DNA from: Melioribacteraceae bacterium
Lineage (GTDB): Bacteria; Bacteroidota; Ignavibacteria; Ignavibacteriales; Melioribacteraceae
Direction: 5' to 3'
Length of the DNA: 47,905 bases
Assembly (NCBI GenBank): GCA_021740785.1
Contig: JAIOZI010000036.1
Span: 1 to 47,905, forward strand
Part shown: in pieces, positions 35,901-44,025 of the stretch
How the letters are laid out: each line of letters begins with the position of its first letter
Numbering within the stretch: position 1 is the first letter of the stretch
Translations under genes and position numbers: made by a program
Notes under the pieces: model-generated
Databases searched by the model: none
What the model saw: the letters and a program-made list of their open reading frames with translations, nothing else
Told to the model about the DNA's origin: nothing

Positions 35901-35960
35901 TTCTTTTTCAACTATCTCTTTAACCTTACTAAAAATTTGTGCGTGCTTTTCTTCGTTCAT
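32925..35960 (-). CDS. Large coiled-coil P-loop ATPase of unknown function
   Basis: This 1011-residue protein matches no family I know. Residues about 1-650 are mostly helical with long charged coiled-coil stretches and a few hydrophobic patches (GLCLLIVFKNLAF, FLFPVKFIAVLT, FVPVVILRI). An AAA/STAND-like NTPase follows: an entry motif FVARDREIEMI, Walker A ITGEKGEGASSL near residue 703, a Walker B-like IAVIENLEE near 773 (Asp replaced by Glu-Asn) and a sensor-like VLWIATCN near 805. The C terminus looks like a winged helix (about 945-1000). No signal peptide is present. It is flanked by an aldehyde dehydrogenase (15 bases) and an MscS channel (8 bases). It could gate or assemble the channels, which is inference. 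Confidence 0.85.
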   Translation of the reverse strand: MNEEKHAQIFSKVKEIVEKEFQQAVDVKFNGINKLFELFQMRIASGLDKINANYKDKVKCARLAEEMQNDLKELLIQPEEDEASNTFSEDFRDYYLGTSELFDSLSDHLVEQSTERFKCSGSKNIGLCLLIVFKNLAFHISQYYGKIRNKLFSAFGKEKKPMPRWEQSIPYGNFCKKYFHFLFPVKFIAVLTKANIFLNNSRLRALKIVDETDNELYRVISFNEKAFNETERLEKLKNVSLGKFDSLIDDIKQAHIKWVDEIYNQLEQVQSSFVTDYELADTIELPLSNYAGDRIFNLVEQLNNIYVSEKNSLNTYHTGINEKGVLFSTLASLKYFTVASQLQLVESTKQNLAGFIEKDFQLMDQKIKEAAASIENAETGLLLDTIRKNKESVRKIINDKIIIGLVERLPFENVTSDIERHKKDLKKKVSTLNNSYNIIKTNDLNSAIKMNDFNPVDIKDIIENISLYRFISDLNHTAENAKLGIRKIQPSILDIGQVAEYSLDSAASIIEKDKQKFEDAKSTAIEGLTRAASRVEQIRKKLTEITNQSLQTIAKSTKQFNEEITRLNKAEELLRLKIQLSKTKAKKRAIEAIIFGMKQVKNFVPVVILRIKNWYKSSSDQITKITERVGLKEQAKSISAEISDYLIQTDSLINKLPFIYQRLFRNEPLDDMRFFVARDREIEMINIAYNYWKAGRFSSVVITGEKGEGASSLINYISSIFSNDVVLYRKILKKTINTPESLIQYLSELFELDHAANLQEFKENLEASDNKRIAVIENLEELFIRSIDGFNVIHKFFEIINSTSKNVLWIATCNVYSWNYLDKVVQIRDYFSSIVSLKSLTDTQIEDVIMRRHNVSGYQLIFLPSAIDKNQKAYKKLSEEEKQIFLKKKFFSSLNDMCQSNIALAQLFWLRSIKSISNEKIEITSLNEIDFSFLINLSPEKIFVLMALIIHNGLTVEEHSKVFHVSQSESRLMLLSMLDDGILIKRGDVYAINFLLYGYVIKMLKSKNILH

Positions 35961-35975
35961 AATTATTTCCAGGTA

Positions 35976-37388
35976 CTAAAAATATTTTACTGTTAAGTCA
36001 ATAAGTTTTTTTACAATTGGTGTGTAAGGTGGATAAAGAAATCTCAACGAAGTTAGTTTCGGTTGTTTCATTAAGGATTTTTCATTTGAAAATTCTCTAA
36101 AGCCGTAATAACCATGGGCTTTTCCCATACCGCTGGTTTTTCTGCCGCCAAAAGGAAGGTTATAATTTACAAAATGAACGACTACATCGTTCACTGCTGA
36201 ACTGCCGGCAGGAATTTCCGAAATAATTTTTTTAATGAATTTTTTATCCTTTGCAAAAACATACAGCGCTAAAGGATCGGGATTATTATTTATTATTTCC
36301 GTTAACTCATTATAGTCAGAATATGTTATAACCGGAAGTATTGGTCCAAATATTTCTTCCTTCATAATTCTTGAATCAAGGGAAACATTTGTGATGAGAG
36401 TTGGAGAAATATATTTATTGTCTTCTTCAACAATACCTCCGAATTTTATTTCAGCGCCATGTTCAATTGCACTCTGCAATATATCATTCAATCTTTTATA
36501 ATGATCATCGTTTATCAGCCTGCAGTAATTTGCATCTTCTTTAATCTTCTCAACTTTGCCAAAGTATGACTCAACCGCAGATTTCACTAGATTAATAAAT
36601 TCATCCTGCATTTCCGTTTTTATCAAAACATAATCAGGAGCAATACATGTTTGACCGCAGTTCATAAATTTTCCCCATGCAATTCTATAAGCGGCTGATT
36701 TAAGATCGGCGCTTTGATGAATTATCGTCGGCGACTTACCTCCAAGTTCAAGTGTAACGGGCGTTAAATTTTGAGCTGCTGCGGTCATAACTTTCTTCCC
36801 AGTCTCAGTACTGCCCGTAAAAAATATGTGGTCAAAAGGCAGCCTGACCAACTCCTCGGCAATCACGTGATCACCTAAAATAACCGCTACTTCCTTTTCG
36901 TCGAATAGCTCCGATAAAAATTTATAAAGAAAGGCTGATGTATGCGGACTCTTTTCCGAGGGTTTTAATATTATTCTATTCCCCGCGGCTAAAGCAGAGA
37001 CAATTGGTCCTAATGCCAATTGAAAAGGAAAATTCCAGGGTGCAAGAACAAGTACAGTCCCTTTGGGTTCGTAAAACACCTTATTTGAAGAGCCGAAAAA
37101 TGTAAGCGGAGTTTTTACCCTTTGAGGTTTAGTCCATTTTTTTAAATGCCGAATCGCATGTTTAATTTCTGATGTGACGGTGAAAATTTCCGTCAGCTTT
37201 ACTTCTGCCGCCGGTTTTTTGAAATCCTCGTATACTGCTTTTTGAATTTCGAGCTCACTTTCAAAAATCTTCCTTAATAATTTTTTTAGGTTTGCTTTTC
37301 TTTTTTCAACCGGGATAAAGGGATTTTTAGCGGATTCTTTTTTTTGCAGATCGAATAAACGATTCACTTCACTGATTGTGTCATTCAT
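35976..37388 (-). CDS. Aldehyde dehydrogenase, class 3-like
   Basis: This 470-residue NAD(P)-dependent enzyme oxidises aldehydes to acids. APWNFPFQLALGP and FTGSTETGKKVM shape the cofactor site, the catalytic base Glu is in VTLELGGKSP (about 212), and the nucleophile Cys is in NCGQTCIAPDY (about 245). The late NLPFGGRKTSGMGK is typical. The hydrophobic C-terminal stretch (LRFLYPPYTP, VKKLIDLTVKYF) resembles class 3 enzymes that act on fatty or aromatic aldehydes at membranes. It is the first gene of the channel cluster. Confidence 0.94.
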   Translation of the reverse strand: MNDTISEVNRLFDLQKKESAKNPFIPVEKRKANLKKLLRKIFESELEIQKAVYEDFKKPAAEVKLTEIFTVTSEIKHAIRHLKKWTKPQRVKTPLTFFGSSNKVFYEPKGTVLVLAPWNFPFQLALGPIVSALAAGNRIILKPSEKSPHTSAFLYKFLSELFDEKEVAVILGDHVIAEELVRLPFDHIFFTGSTETGKKVMTAAAQNLTPVTLELGGKSPTIIHQSADLKSAAYRIAWGKFMNCGQTCIAPDYVLIKTEMQDEFINLVKSAVESYFGKVEKIKEDANYCRLINDDHYKRLNDILQSAIEHGAEIKFGGIVEEDNKYISPTLITNVSLDSRIMKEEIFGPILPVITYSDYNELTEIINNNPDPLALYVFAKDKKFIKKIISEIPAGSSAVNDVVVHFVNYNLPFGGRKTSGMGKAHGYYGFREFSNEKSLMKQPKLTSLRFLYPPYTPIVKKLIDLTVKYF

Positions 37389-37589
37389 TAATATTCCCTG
37401 TAATAATTATTTCTAAAAATAAGTAATAATAAAATGACAAAATCAAATAAATAAAATCGGGCTGCCTTCTGAACTTATTCGATGTGTTGAGTACCGGGCG
37501 CATGATATCTCTTCACATCAAACAAAGTCATACAACAGCCCAACAGAGAAGATGCCCGGCATAGCGCCGAGCCCACATGCCCTCTTCTT

Positions 37590-40124
37590 TTAGGGAGTCA
37601 GTTTATAACCAGAAATTTCTTCATCATTTATTGTAAAAAAGAATGAGTTGTTTGGCGATAAGAAAAATCTTGAATCTTCAGATTCGTCTGTGCGCCAAAT
37701 TTCACTGCCGTCTGTTAGATTTAACAATACCAATTCTTCATCCATACAGTAAAGTATTTTATCACCAATAATTTTAGGCACATATTGAACTGCAGTTTCA
37801 TCATAATCCCATTCTTTCTGCCATTTTGATTTTCCATCGCTGGAATTAACCAAAGCAATTCCGTCGGGACCAAATACTAAAATAAGTTCGCCGCCGTAAA
37901 GAACCCGGAGGCATCTCTTTGCGGTAACACCCCAAATATTTCCCCATGATTCATAGGTGGTTGAAAGTTCGGAGCCTGCTGCATCTTCAAGGAATGTGGA
38001 AGTTTCTTCAACATCCAAACCGCCGGATTTTGTTGTGGTTGTCATAACCCAGCCGCCGCCAATGTATGTGCTTGTTGAATGCGATCTAATTTTTGATCCA
38101 ATCCACTTTTCAGTAACAGCAAAAGTTTCATCGTATTCCATTTCGCCTGTTCCGTTATCATCGAAGTTGAATTTCCAATCGTAACTTCCGCCCTCCCTTC
38201 CGAGTTTTAGAGCATAAATATTCATTTCATCGGCAAAGTATAAACGGTGGTTTGATTCATCGTAGTAGTTTGCAATTGAGAACTCCGGTGTTACCAAACC
38301 CGGGTCGCTTTCAGTTTTAATCGTCCAAATTATACTTCCTGTTTCCGGATCGATTGCATGAAATCCGAAAGGATCTTCATCAAAATTCATTTTAACTTCA
38401 ACTTCGTTTTCTTTCAAACCAACACCATATTCCTGCTTTCCGAATTTAGCATAAAGCGCTCCGTCTATTAAAGCAAGATCGGAAACAAAACCAACATTCT
38501 CTCCAATTTCCCACTTCTTCTCACCGCTGGTTATATCAAATAGAACAAGTCTTTCATTCCCGGCAAGAACGAGTTTATCATCAGTAAAATAAGGCTGCGC
38601 CAAAGAATTAAATTCCTTTTCATTCATTCCGGCTGCGATATCCATATAGGCAGCATATTCAATTTTACCTGTTTTAGGATCAACCTTTACAATCCCTTCA
38701 CCGCCGTCTTCCCTAGTTTTCGGATTGAACATTTGGTGAATTGTCTGTTCAACAAAGAAAACATTTCCATCCTCAACAAAGACATCATATTCAAACCCGA
38801 TATTCTGATATCCCATCATATTGTTAACCATATCCATTGCTTGCGAAGCCTGCCCTGCTCCCACGCCTCCCGAACCGACGGTAACGAATGTAGAAAAGGC
38901 TCCTGTAATTACCTTAGCAAGAGTTCTTTGAAAATCCATAAGAGCAACTCTTGATCCCAACACAGCCGTTTTATAATTCAGTTTTCCAGTCAAACCATCC
39001 ATACTCATAAGGAATAGGTAAGTGCCGTTTTCTTCAGCCATCATCAGCGCTCTGTTTTGAACGAAAATTATATTGTTCCCGTCCTGCATTACATATTTAT
39101 GAATATATCCCTCGTATGTTTCATCGTCTTCTGCTGTCTGCCATAAAATTGTTCCGGCAACCAAATCGATTCCCGCTATAACGTCTTCGAGTGAAACCAC
39201 TAAAATATTTTTCCCCGAAATTTCATAGGAATAAAATGTGCGTATATCATCCACCGGGAATTCAAGTTCAACAACGCTTCCGGTATTGAAATTAAAGTGA
39301 ACAATTTTTTCATCACCCATTACGGCACAGCCGATTGCCGTTGGCAGCAGAACATTAATTTCACCGTCTATTGAAAACTCTTTTCTGATTAATTCTTTAT
39401 TGTTTGCAACATCAATTACAGCGGCGCCGTCTTCCAGTACCAATAGAACATATTTATGTTCCGGGGATTTGTAAAGCCACGGATTTGAAGATGCAATTAG
39501 TTCCCTGTTGATATCATAATCTTCACCTTTATACAAACGTTCCCCGGTATTGATATCATACAGTACAGCCAATTCGTCATCTTCCATCACAAGCATTTTC
39601 TCTTGATCATAAAGAACAGAATAATTAAACGTACCCAGATCAACCAGTTCGCCCCAGTATTCGATCTCCATTCGGTATAATTCATTGCCGTTATTTAAAT
39701 CAATACCAATATGATCTTCGCCGTATCTAAACACAGCATTGTTTTCAATGAATTCAAAACTAGAATAATCATCTTGATCAATGCCGTCGTATTCATTTTC
39801 CCATAAGAGGTTTCCGGTAAGTGCATCGTAAGCTTGAAGTTTATTATCAGAGTTGGTTAGGTACATTTCACCGAGAAGATAACTTATACCTTCTTCTGCA
39901 AAACCATCTATCTCCATATCCCATACTTTTTCTCCGTTCTCAACATTATAGCACCAGGCATATTCTTCGCTATTAAAGAATAGGTATTTGTCGTTATTAA
40001 TAAAATTATAATCCTTGATAGGTTCTCCGAGATCAATCATCCAGGTTGGGGCTTCTTGTCCGTAGACAGATAATGAAAATATTAGAGTAATAAAAAAAGA
40101 GAAGATTTTTTTTTGATTTTTCAT
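37590..40124 (-). CDS. Secreted PQQ-type beta-propeller protein
   Basis: This 844-residue protein has a signal peptide (cleaved near SVYGQ). It contains at least eight PQQ-like blade motifs with the pattern D-x-x-(T/S)-G-x-x-x-W, such as DALTGNLLWENE, DITSGEKKWEIG, DPETGSIIWTIK and NLTDGSEIWRTD. A Gly-rich loop (VTVGSGGVGAGQASQAM) interrupts the propeller at about 410-440. No haem motif or quinoprotein Cys pair is evident, so a binding or scaffold role is likelier than dehydrogenase activity. It stands alone; the gap upstream (37389-37589) has only a weak GGGCTG/CAGCCC inverted repeat. Confidence 0.8.
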   Translation of the reverse strand: MKNQKKIFSFFITLIFSLSVYGQEAPTWMIDLGEPIKDYNFINNDKYLFFNSEEYAWCYNVENGEKVWDMEIDGFAEEGISYLLGEMYLTNSDNKLQAYDALTGNLLWENEYDGIDQDDYSSFEFIENNAVFRYGEDHIGIDLNNGNELYRMEIEYWGELVDLGTFNYSVLYDQEKMLVMEDDELAVLYDINTGERLYKGEDYDINRELIASSNPWLYKSPEHKYVLLVLEDGAAVIDVANNKELIRKEFSIDGEINVLLPTAIGCAVMGDEKIVHFNFNTGSVVELEFPVDDIRTFYSYEISGKNILVVSLEDVIAGIDLVAGTILWQTAEDDETYEGYIHKYVMQDGNNIIFVQNRALMMAEENGTYLFLMSMDGLTGKLNYKTAVLGSRVALMDFQRTLAKVITGAFSTFVTVGSGGVGAGQASQAMDMVNNMMGYQNIGFEYDVFVEDGNVFFVEQTIHQMFNPKTREDGGEGIVKVDPKTGKIEYAAYMDIAAGMNEKEFNSLAQPYFTDDKLVLAGNERLVLFDITSGEKKWEIGENVGFVSDLALIDGALYAKFGKQEYGVGLKENEVEVKMNFDEDPFGFHAIDPETGSIIWTIKTESDPGLVTPEFSIANYYDESNHRLYFADEMNIYALKLGREGGSYDWKFNFDDNGTGEMEYDETFAVTEKWIGSKIRSHSTSTYIGGGWVMTTTTKSGGLDVEETSTFLEDAAGSELSTTYESWGNIWGVTAKRCLRVLYGGELILVFGPDGIALVNSSDGKSKWQKEWDYDETAVQYVPKIIGDKILYCMDEELVLLNLTDGSEIWRTDESEDSRFFLSPNNSFFFTINDEEISGYKLTP

Positions 40125-40292
40125 CCTTCCTCCAATTGTGGTTTAGTAAATTATTACAAAGACTATACCAGCAGAAAGAAGCGGGAAAAATTCTGAATAA
40201 TGTAATAAAATTAAAATACGCGATTCGATTTGTTGCATTTTTCCGACAGCAGATAAGAGTTAAATGTCGCTATTTAACAAGATGAGAGAGAA

Positions 40293-40334
40293 CAAAAAAA
40301 AGCGGTACCTTTATTCAAGATACCGCTCAAAAAA
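40293..40334 (-). terminator. Rho-independent terminator after the outer-membrane barrel gene
   Basis: AGCGGTA (40301-40307) pairs with TACCGCT (40321-40327). On the minus strand an eight-base T-run follows the stem directly. It lies about 16-50 bases past the barrel gene's stop at 40350. An A-run on the other side makes it potentially bidirectional. Confidence 0.85.
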
Positions 40335-40349
40335 ACAAATTCAGAAAAA

Positions 40350-40907
40350 TTATAATGAGAATCTGTAAGCTACTCTAGCGCCGACGTAAGAAATTCCGCT
40401 TCCAGCGCCTTCGTATTTAGCATTTAAATCCAATGAATTTGCACCCATAGGAATTTCATAACCAAAGCCTAGACCGTATGAAAATTCGGTTGAACTTGCA
40501 TCCACAGTCAATGTAGACGTGTATCCCACAGCAGGAGTGTATGTTCGCACATATTCTGCTGTCCACATATGGAATCCGGTTTCAGCCATTGTATAGAATC
40601 CGGCTGAACCCAGATAATATTTTGCACCGGCTAAAATTGTGATTGCCGACCAAGACCAATCATCTTTTAAACCACCACCGAAATCTACCTCTTTACCGCC
40701 GTATGTTAAATAACCAACGGTCAGCATACCGTTCATGTTGTCTGACAATTCGAGTTCGCCTCTAACTGATCCGCCGAAGCCCATACCAGCTTGATCACCA
40801 AAGGTACCCATCGGCAATGACAGCTCAGCACCAACGCCTAAACTCTGGGCATTTGCAAATCCTACAAACAAAAATAATCCGAGAACTGTAACAAATATTT
40901 TTTTCAT
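40350..40907 (-). CDS. Small outer-membrane beta-barrel protein
   Basis: This 185-residue protein has an MKKIFVTVLGLFLFVG signal cleaved near NAQ. Alternating strands follow (GVGAELSLPMG, FGGSVRGELELS, MLTVGYLTYGG, GLGFGYEIPMG) and the chain ends ARVAYRFSL. It has the size and pattern of an 8-stranded OmpA/OmpW-like barrel. A strong AAAGGAG precedes the ATG, and the terminator at 40293-40334 makes it a single-gene unit. The ligand is unknown. Confidence 0.82.
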   Translation of the reverse strand: MKKIFVTVLGLFLFVGFANAQSLGVGAELSLPMGTFGDQAGMGFGGSVRGELELSDNMNGMLTVGYLTYGGKEVDFGGGLKDDWSWSAITILAGAKYYLGSAGFYTMAETGFHMWTAEYVRTYTPAVGYTSTLTVDASSTEFSYGLGFGYEIPMGANSLDLNAKYEGAGSGISYVGARVAYRFSL

Positions 40908-41007
40908 GGAGCAACTCCTTTTTGTTATTAAGTGTGTTTGTTTGAATCTTCTATTAAATGTTACTAATAGCTAAAGCCCTACTTTATTTCGCAATCAAAA
41001 TATAATT

Positions 41008-41038
41008 AAAAGAATCAACAGTTGATTAAGATTCTTTT
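41008..41038 (-). terminator. Hairpin, possible terminator of the lipoprotein gene
   Basis: AAAAGAATC (41008-41016) and GATTCTTTT (41030-41038) are exact inverted copies. AATCAACAGTTGATT, an alternative stem, is nested between them. On the minus strand T-rich sequence follows. It could instead be an operator for the barrel gene's promoter about 100 bases downstream. Confidence 0.45.
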
Positions 41039-41124
41039 CATGGCAAAGTTAAAGAACAAAACAACTCTCATCAAGAAAAATCTTAGAATTTATTTTAGGA
41101 ACGGCGTTAAACCACCCCAAAATT

Positions 41125-41895
41125 TTAATTAACCGTAACCGTAACGCTTTTCACTATTTCGGCGATCATTACATAAGTTTTGCCACCGGCATCAGCAGTG
41201 TTGTATGTATACTTTACAACTTGTATCATTGTCTCACCGCTTATGCTGCCGAGCTCTGAAGCTGATAGAGTATGGTCACCATCATTTTCCAAATCTTGAA
41301 CAATCACCGGGTCGCCGCCAGACATTGGGATAACCGATATTAAAACTTTCGCTGTTCCGCCGGTACTGTTCCACGTAATATTTAATCCGTCTGCTTTTGA
41401 AACCGTTACACCGCTGGCAGGACTGTTAATTGTAAAAGTAGAAGGACTAATAACACTTCCGCTCATTGATGGAATATCACCGTTTCCCGATACCGACCAA
41501 TTGTGCGCCGATCCGTTAAAGCTTACTCCGTCTAATGTGGCTGGTGGATCTGTTGCAAAATCGGGAGCCATATAGTAGGTTGAGCCGTCTGAAGAATTTT
41601 TTGTAAGCGTGTTTCCGTTTACACTAACATTGCCGCCGTCTGCTCCACCAAATGAAGCAAATCCCATTGCCAAATTCATATCGAATCCGCCGAATGAATA
41701 TCCATACTGAATAGCAACCATAACGCCGGCAAAGTCTTCACCTTCGAAACTCGGTAACGGCTGGCCTGTTGGATTTGTTGTGCCGTCTGTGGTTCCGTCA
41801 CCGGTTGGTTCTGCCGGACCTTCATCTTTATTACATGCCACAAAAACCAATGACGACATAAGTAAAATAAAAAAGAGTTTGTAATAGCGTTTCAT
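41125..41895 (-). CDS. Secreted lipoprotein, unknown function
   Basis: This 256-residue lipoprotein has a lipobox at VFVAC|N. A Gly/Thr/Pro-rich linker (GDGTTDGTTNPTG) is followed by Gly/Ser-rich beta structure, ending in a possible Ig/fibronectin-like segment (FTINSPASGVTVSKADGL, ITWNSTGGTAKVLIS). I recognise no family. CGGAGG is well placed before the ATG. It is in line with the barrel gene and possibly co-regulated. Confidence 0.75.
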   Translation of the reverse strand: MKRYYKLFFILLMSSLVFVACNKDEGPAEPTGDGTTDGTTNPTGQPLPSFEGEDFAGVMVAIQYGYSFGGFDMNLAMGFASFGGADGGNVSVNGNTLTKNSSDGSTYYMAPDFATDPPATLDGVSFNGSAHNWSVSGNGDIPSMSGSVISPSTFTINSPASGVTVSKADGLNITWNSTGGTAKVLISVIPMSGGDPVIVQDLENDGDHTLSASELGSISGETMIQVVKYTYNTADAGGKTYVMIAEIVKSVTVTVN

Positions 41896-41910
41896 GTATC
41901 CTCCGATAAT

Positions 41911-42114
41911 TTATTTTGATGTGTTATTTTGAATTTTCAAATTAATGTTTGCTGTTTCAGATAAAATATAATCGACTTCAATACTTCTGCAAATATTCAC
42001 TGCTGTTTCAATATCAGTAGCTGTCATAATACTATATCCTTCTTTCGAAAGAATTTCCCTCAGATTTCTCAGCTCTTTTTTATCAGGTTCAATTACAAGT
42101 ATTGTTTTTTTCAT
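41911..42114 (-). CDS. Truncated receiver (CheY-like) domain
   Basis: This 67-residue product starts MKKTILVIEPDKKELRNL and ends DYILSETANINLKIQN. The first half of a receiver fold is there (beta1, LREILSKEGYSI, TAVNICRSIEVDY), but the chain stops where beta3 would end. Where the phosphorylated Asp belongs, the sequence reads YILSE, with Glu in place of Asp. A full receiver is about 120 residues. It is either a degenerate remnant or a small decoy domain. It sits between the lipoprotein and the sigma-54 activator genes. Confidence 0.6.
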   Translation of the reverse strand: MKKTILVIEPDKKELRNLREILSKEGYSIMTATDIETAVNICRSIEVDYILSETANINLKIQNNTSK

Positions 42115-42279
42115 AATCCTTTCAATTCCAAAATTACTTGCTGATTTTAACCAGTTACACAAAGCATACCAACTCACATTCTGCGAAAGAACACCAATTA
42201 ATATGAGATTTATTTAATTGTGTTGCTATGATGCGACAAATAATTGTAAGCTGCTGTCTATTTATAACGACAAAAACCG

Positions 42280-44016
42280 CTAATATTTAATTCCAAGTTG
42301 TGATAACAGCTTATAAAAATGAGTGCGATTAATCCCGAGCATTTTTGCTGCTTCGGATTTAGATGAGGCTCTTCTCAAAATTTTCATTATATACATTCTT
42401 CTAAAATCAGTTTCTGCTTCAAGTAAAGTTTTGCCCGCAGCAATTTCCATTTCCTCATCCCTGTCTTCAATAATTTCAGGCGGCAAAAAAGATTCATCAA
42501 TCATATTTGATTTTGCCAAAACAATACAACGCTGTATAACATTCTCAAGTTCTCTAATGTTGCCGGGCCAATTATATTGTTCTAAAATTTCCAAAGCTTC
42601 ATGTGTTAGAGTATATGCCTGACATTCCCCGGAATGTTTTTTTAGAAAAAATTCTGTCAACTCTTCAATATCCTCTCTTCTATCTCTGAGCGGGGGCATT
42701 TTGACTTCAATAACTTTCAACCGGTAATAGAGATCTTCCCGAAAGGCTTTCTTCTCAATCATTTCAGCGACATCTTTATTAGTTGCTGCAATAAAACGGA
42801 CATCAATTTTTTTGCTGGTGATTCCGCCAAGTCTTTCAATTTCTTTTGTCTGAATAATACGTAATAGTTTTGCCTGAAGGTTTACGCTGAGCTCAGCAAC
42901 CTCATCTAAAAATATTGTGCCGCCCTCTGCTAGTTCTAATCTACCGGGCTTGCTCTTTGTTGCACCGGTAAACGCACCGCTTTCATACCCAAAGAGTTCC
43001 GATTCTAATAAATCCGAAGGAATTGCCCCGCAGTTAATTGCTATAAAAGGTTTGTCTTTCCTTGAACTGTTATTGTGAATTGCTCTTGCCAGTAAATCTT
43101 TTCCTGTTCCGTTTTCACCAAGTATAAATACCGATACATCAGTTTCCGAAACTTTTGATGCCAGTTTAAGTACTTCGAACAGCTTCTTGCTTGAACCAAT
43201 TATCTCGGGACAACTGAACTGCTCCCTGAATTCATTAAACTTCATATTAGATTCAGCCGACAACTTATTTTCAAGCGAAGAAATTTCTAAGGATATTTCA
43301 ATTCCCTTCACAATTTGTTTGGCAAAAGAAATTAGAAATTTTAAATCCGTTTCGTTGAACGGATTTTCTCTTTTTCTTCGATCCAGGTAAACAGCCCCGA
43401 GAACTTTACTTCCTGATATCAAAGGGACACACATAACCGCAGTAAGATTCAAACTTATTACGCTTGTATGATGTGCAAATGCCTGTTCCGATTTTAGATC
43501 GTTTATCTGAGCCGGTTTTAATTGCTTGATTGTACTTTTGATTACTGTTGTACTCAACTCCTTTGCACTTGGGTCTTTATCGGGATCCATGTTTTTCGCA
43601 ACGATGGTATCTATATCGCCCGCTTCATCTACCAACACAATAAAGCCCTCATCGGCTGCTAATTCTTTAACTACAGTATCAATAGCTTTTTCCATTAATT
43701 GCTTCATCTCGGTTTCAGATAAGAATAAAATTCCCGATGCATATAGAATTTCCAGCCGGCGTTTCTCTTCTTTCAATCGATCTAAATTATCGGAATATTT
43801 TTCACAACCTTCAAAGATGTTGTTGATTTCATTATTGAACATCCGGTTGAAGTCAAGAAGCTTTCTGAAAATTTTATCAACTTCTTTTTGAATTTCCGGT
43901 TCAACATTTCCCGACTTTATCTTTTGAGAAAGAGTCATAAAATTATCGGAAATCTGACTTATATAATCTCCGAATTTTCGATTAAGAGACTGTCTTGATT
44001 CGCTTAGATTTATCAT
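42280..44016 (-). CDS. GAF-containing sigma-54 enhancer-binding activator
   Basis: This 578-residue regulator has an N-terminal coiled-coil (about 1-90), a GAF domain (95-235), an AAA+ domain (265-495) and a Fis-type HTH (about 540-578). The AAA+ shows [10 protein letters not shown] near residue 305, GAFTGATKS near 347 (the sigma-54 contact) and [12 protein letters not shown] near 367. The HTH reads [18 protein letters not shown]. It has no receiver domain, so it is not an ordinary two-component regulator. The gene is 9 bases downstream of the Ser/Thr kinase gene on the same strand. I saw no sigma-54 promoter in the window. Confidence 0.94.
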   Translation of the reverse strand: MINLSESRQSLNRKFGDYISQISDNFMTLSQKIKSGNVEPEIQKEVDKIFRKLLDFNRMFNNEINNIFEGCEKYSDNLDRLKEEKRRLEILYASGILFLSETEMKQLMEKAIDTVVKELAADEGFIVLVDEAGDIDTIVAKNMDPDKDPSAKELSTTVIKSTIKQLKPAQINDLKSEQAFAHHTSVISLNLTAVMCVPLISGSKVLGAVYLDRRKRENPFNETDLKFLISFAKQIVKGIEISLEISSLENKLSAESNMKFNEFREQFSCPEIIGSSKKLFEVLKLASKVSETDVSVFILGENGTGKDLLARAIHNNSSRKDKPFIAINCGAIPSDLLESELFGYESGAFTGATKSKPGRLELAEGGTIFLDEVAELSVNLQAKLLRIIQTKEIERLGGITSKKIDVRFIAATNKDVAEMIEKKAFREDLYYRLKVIEVKMPPLRDRREDIEELTEFFLKKHSGECQAYTLTHEALEILEQYNWPGNIRELENVIQRCIVLAKSNMIDESFLPPEIIEDRDEEMEIAAGKTLLEAETDFRRMYIMKILRRASSKSEAAKMLGINRTHFYKLLSQLGIKY

Positions 44017-44025
44017 AATATATTT

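Noticed and set aside
40140-40290. Sigma-54 promoter near the propeller and barrel genes
   Set aside because: No GG-N10-GC pair with adequate flanks was found there.
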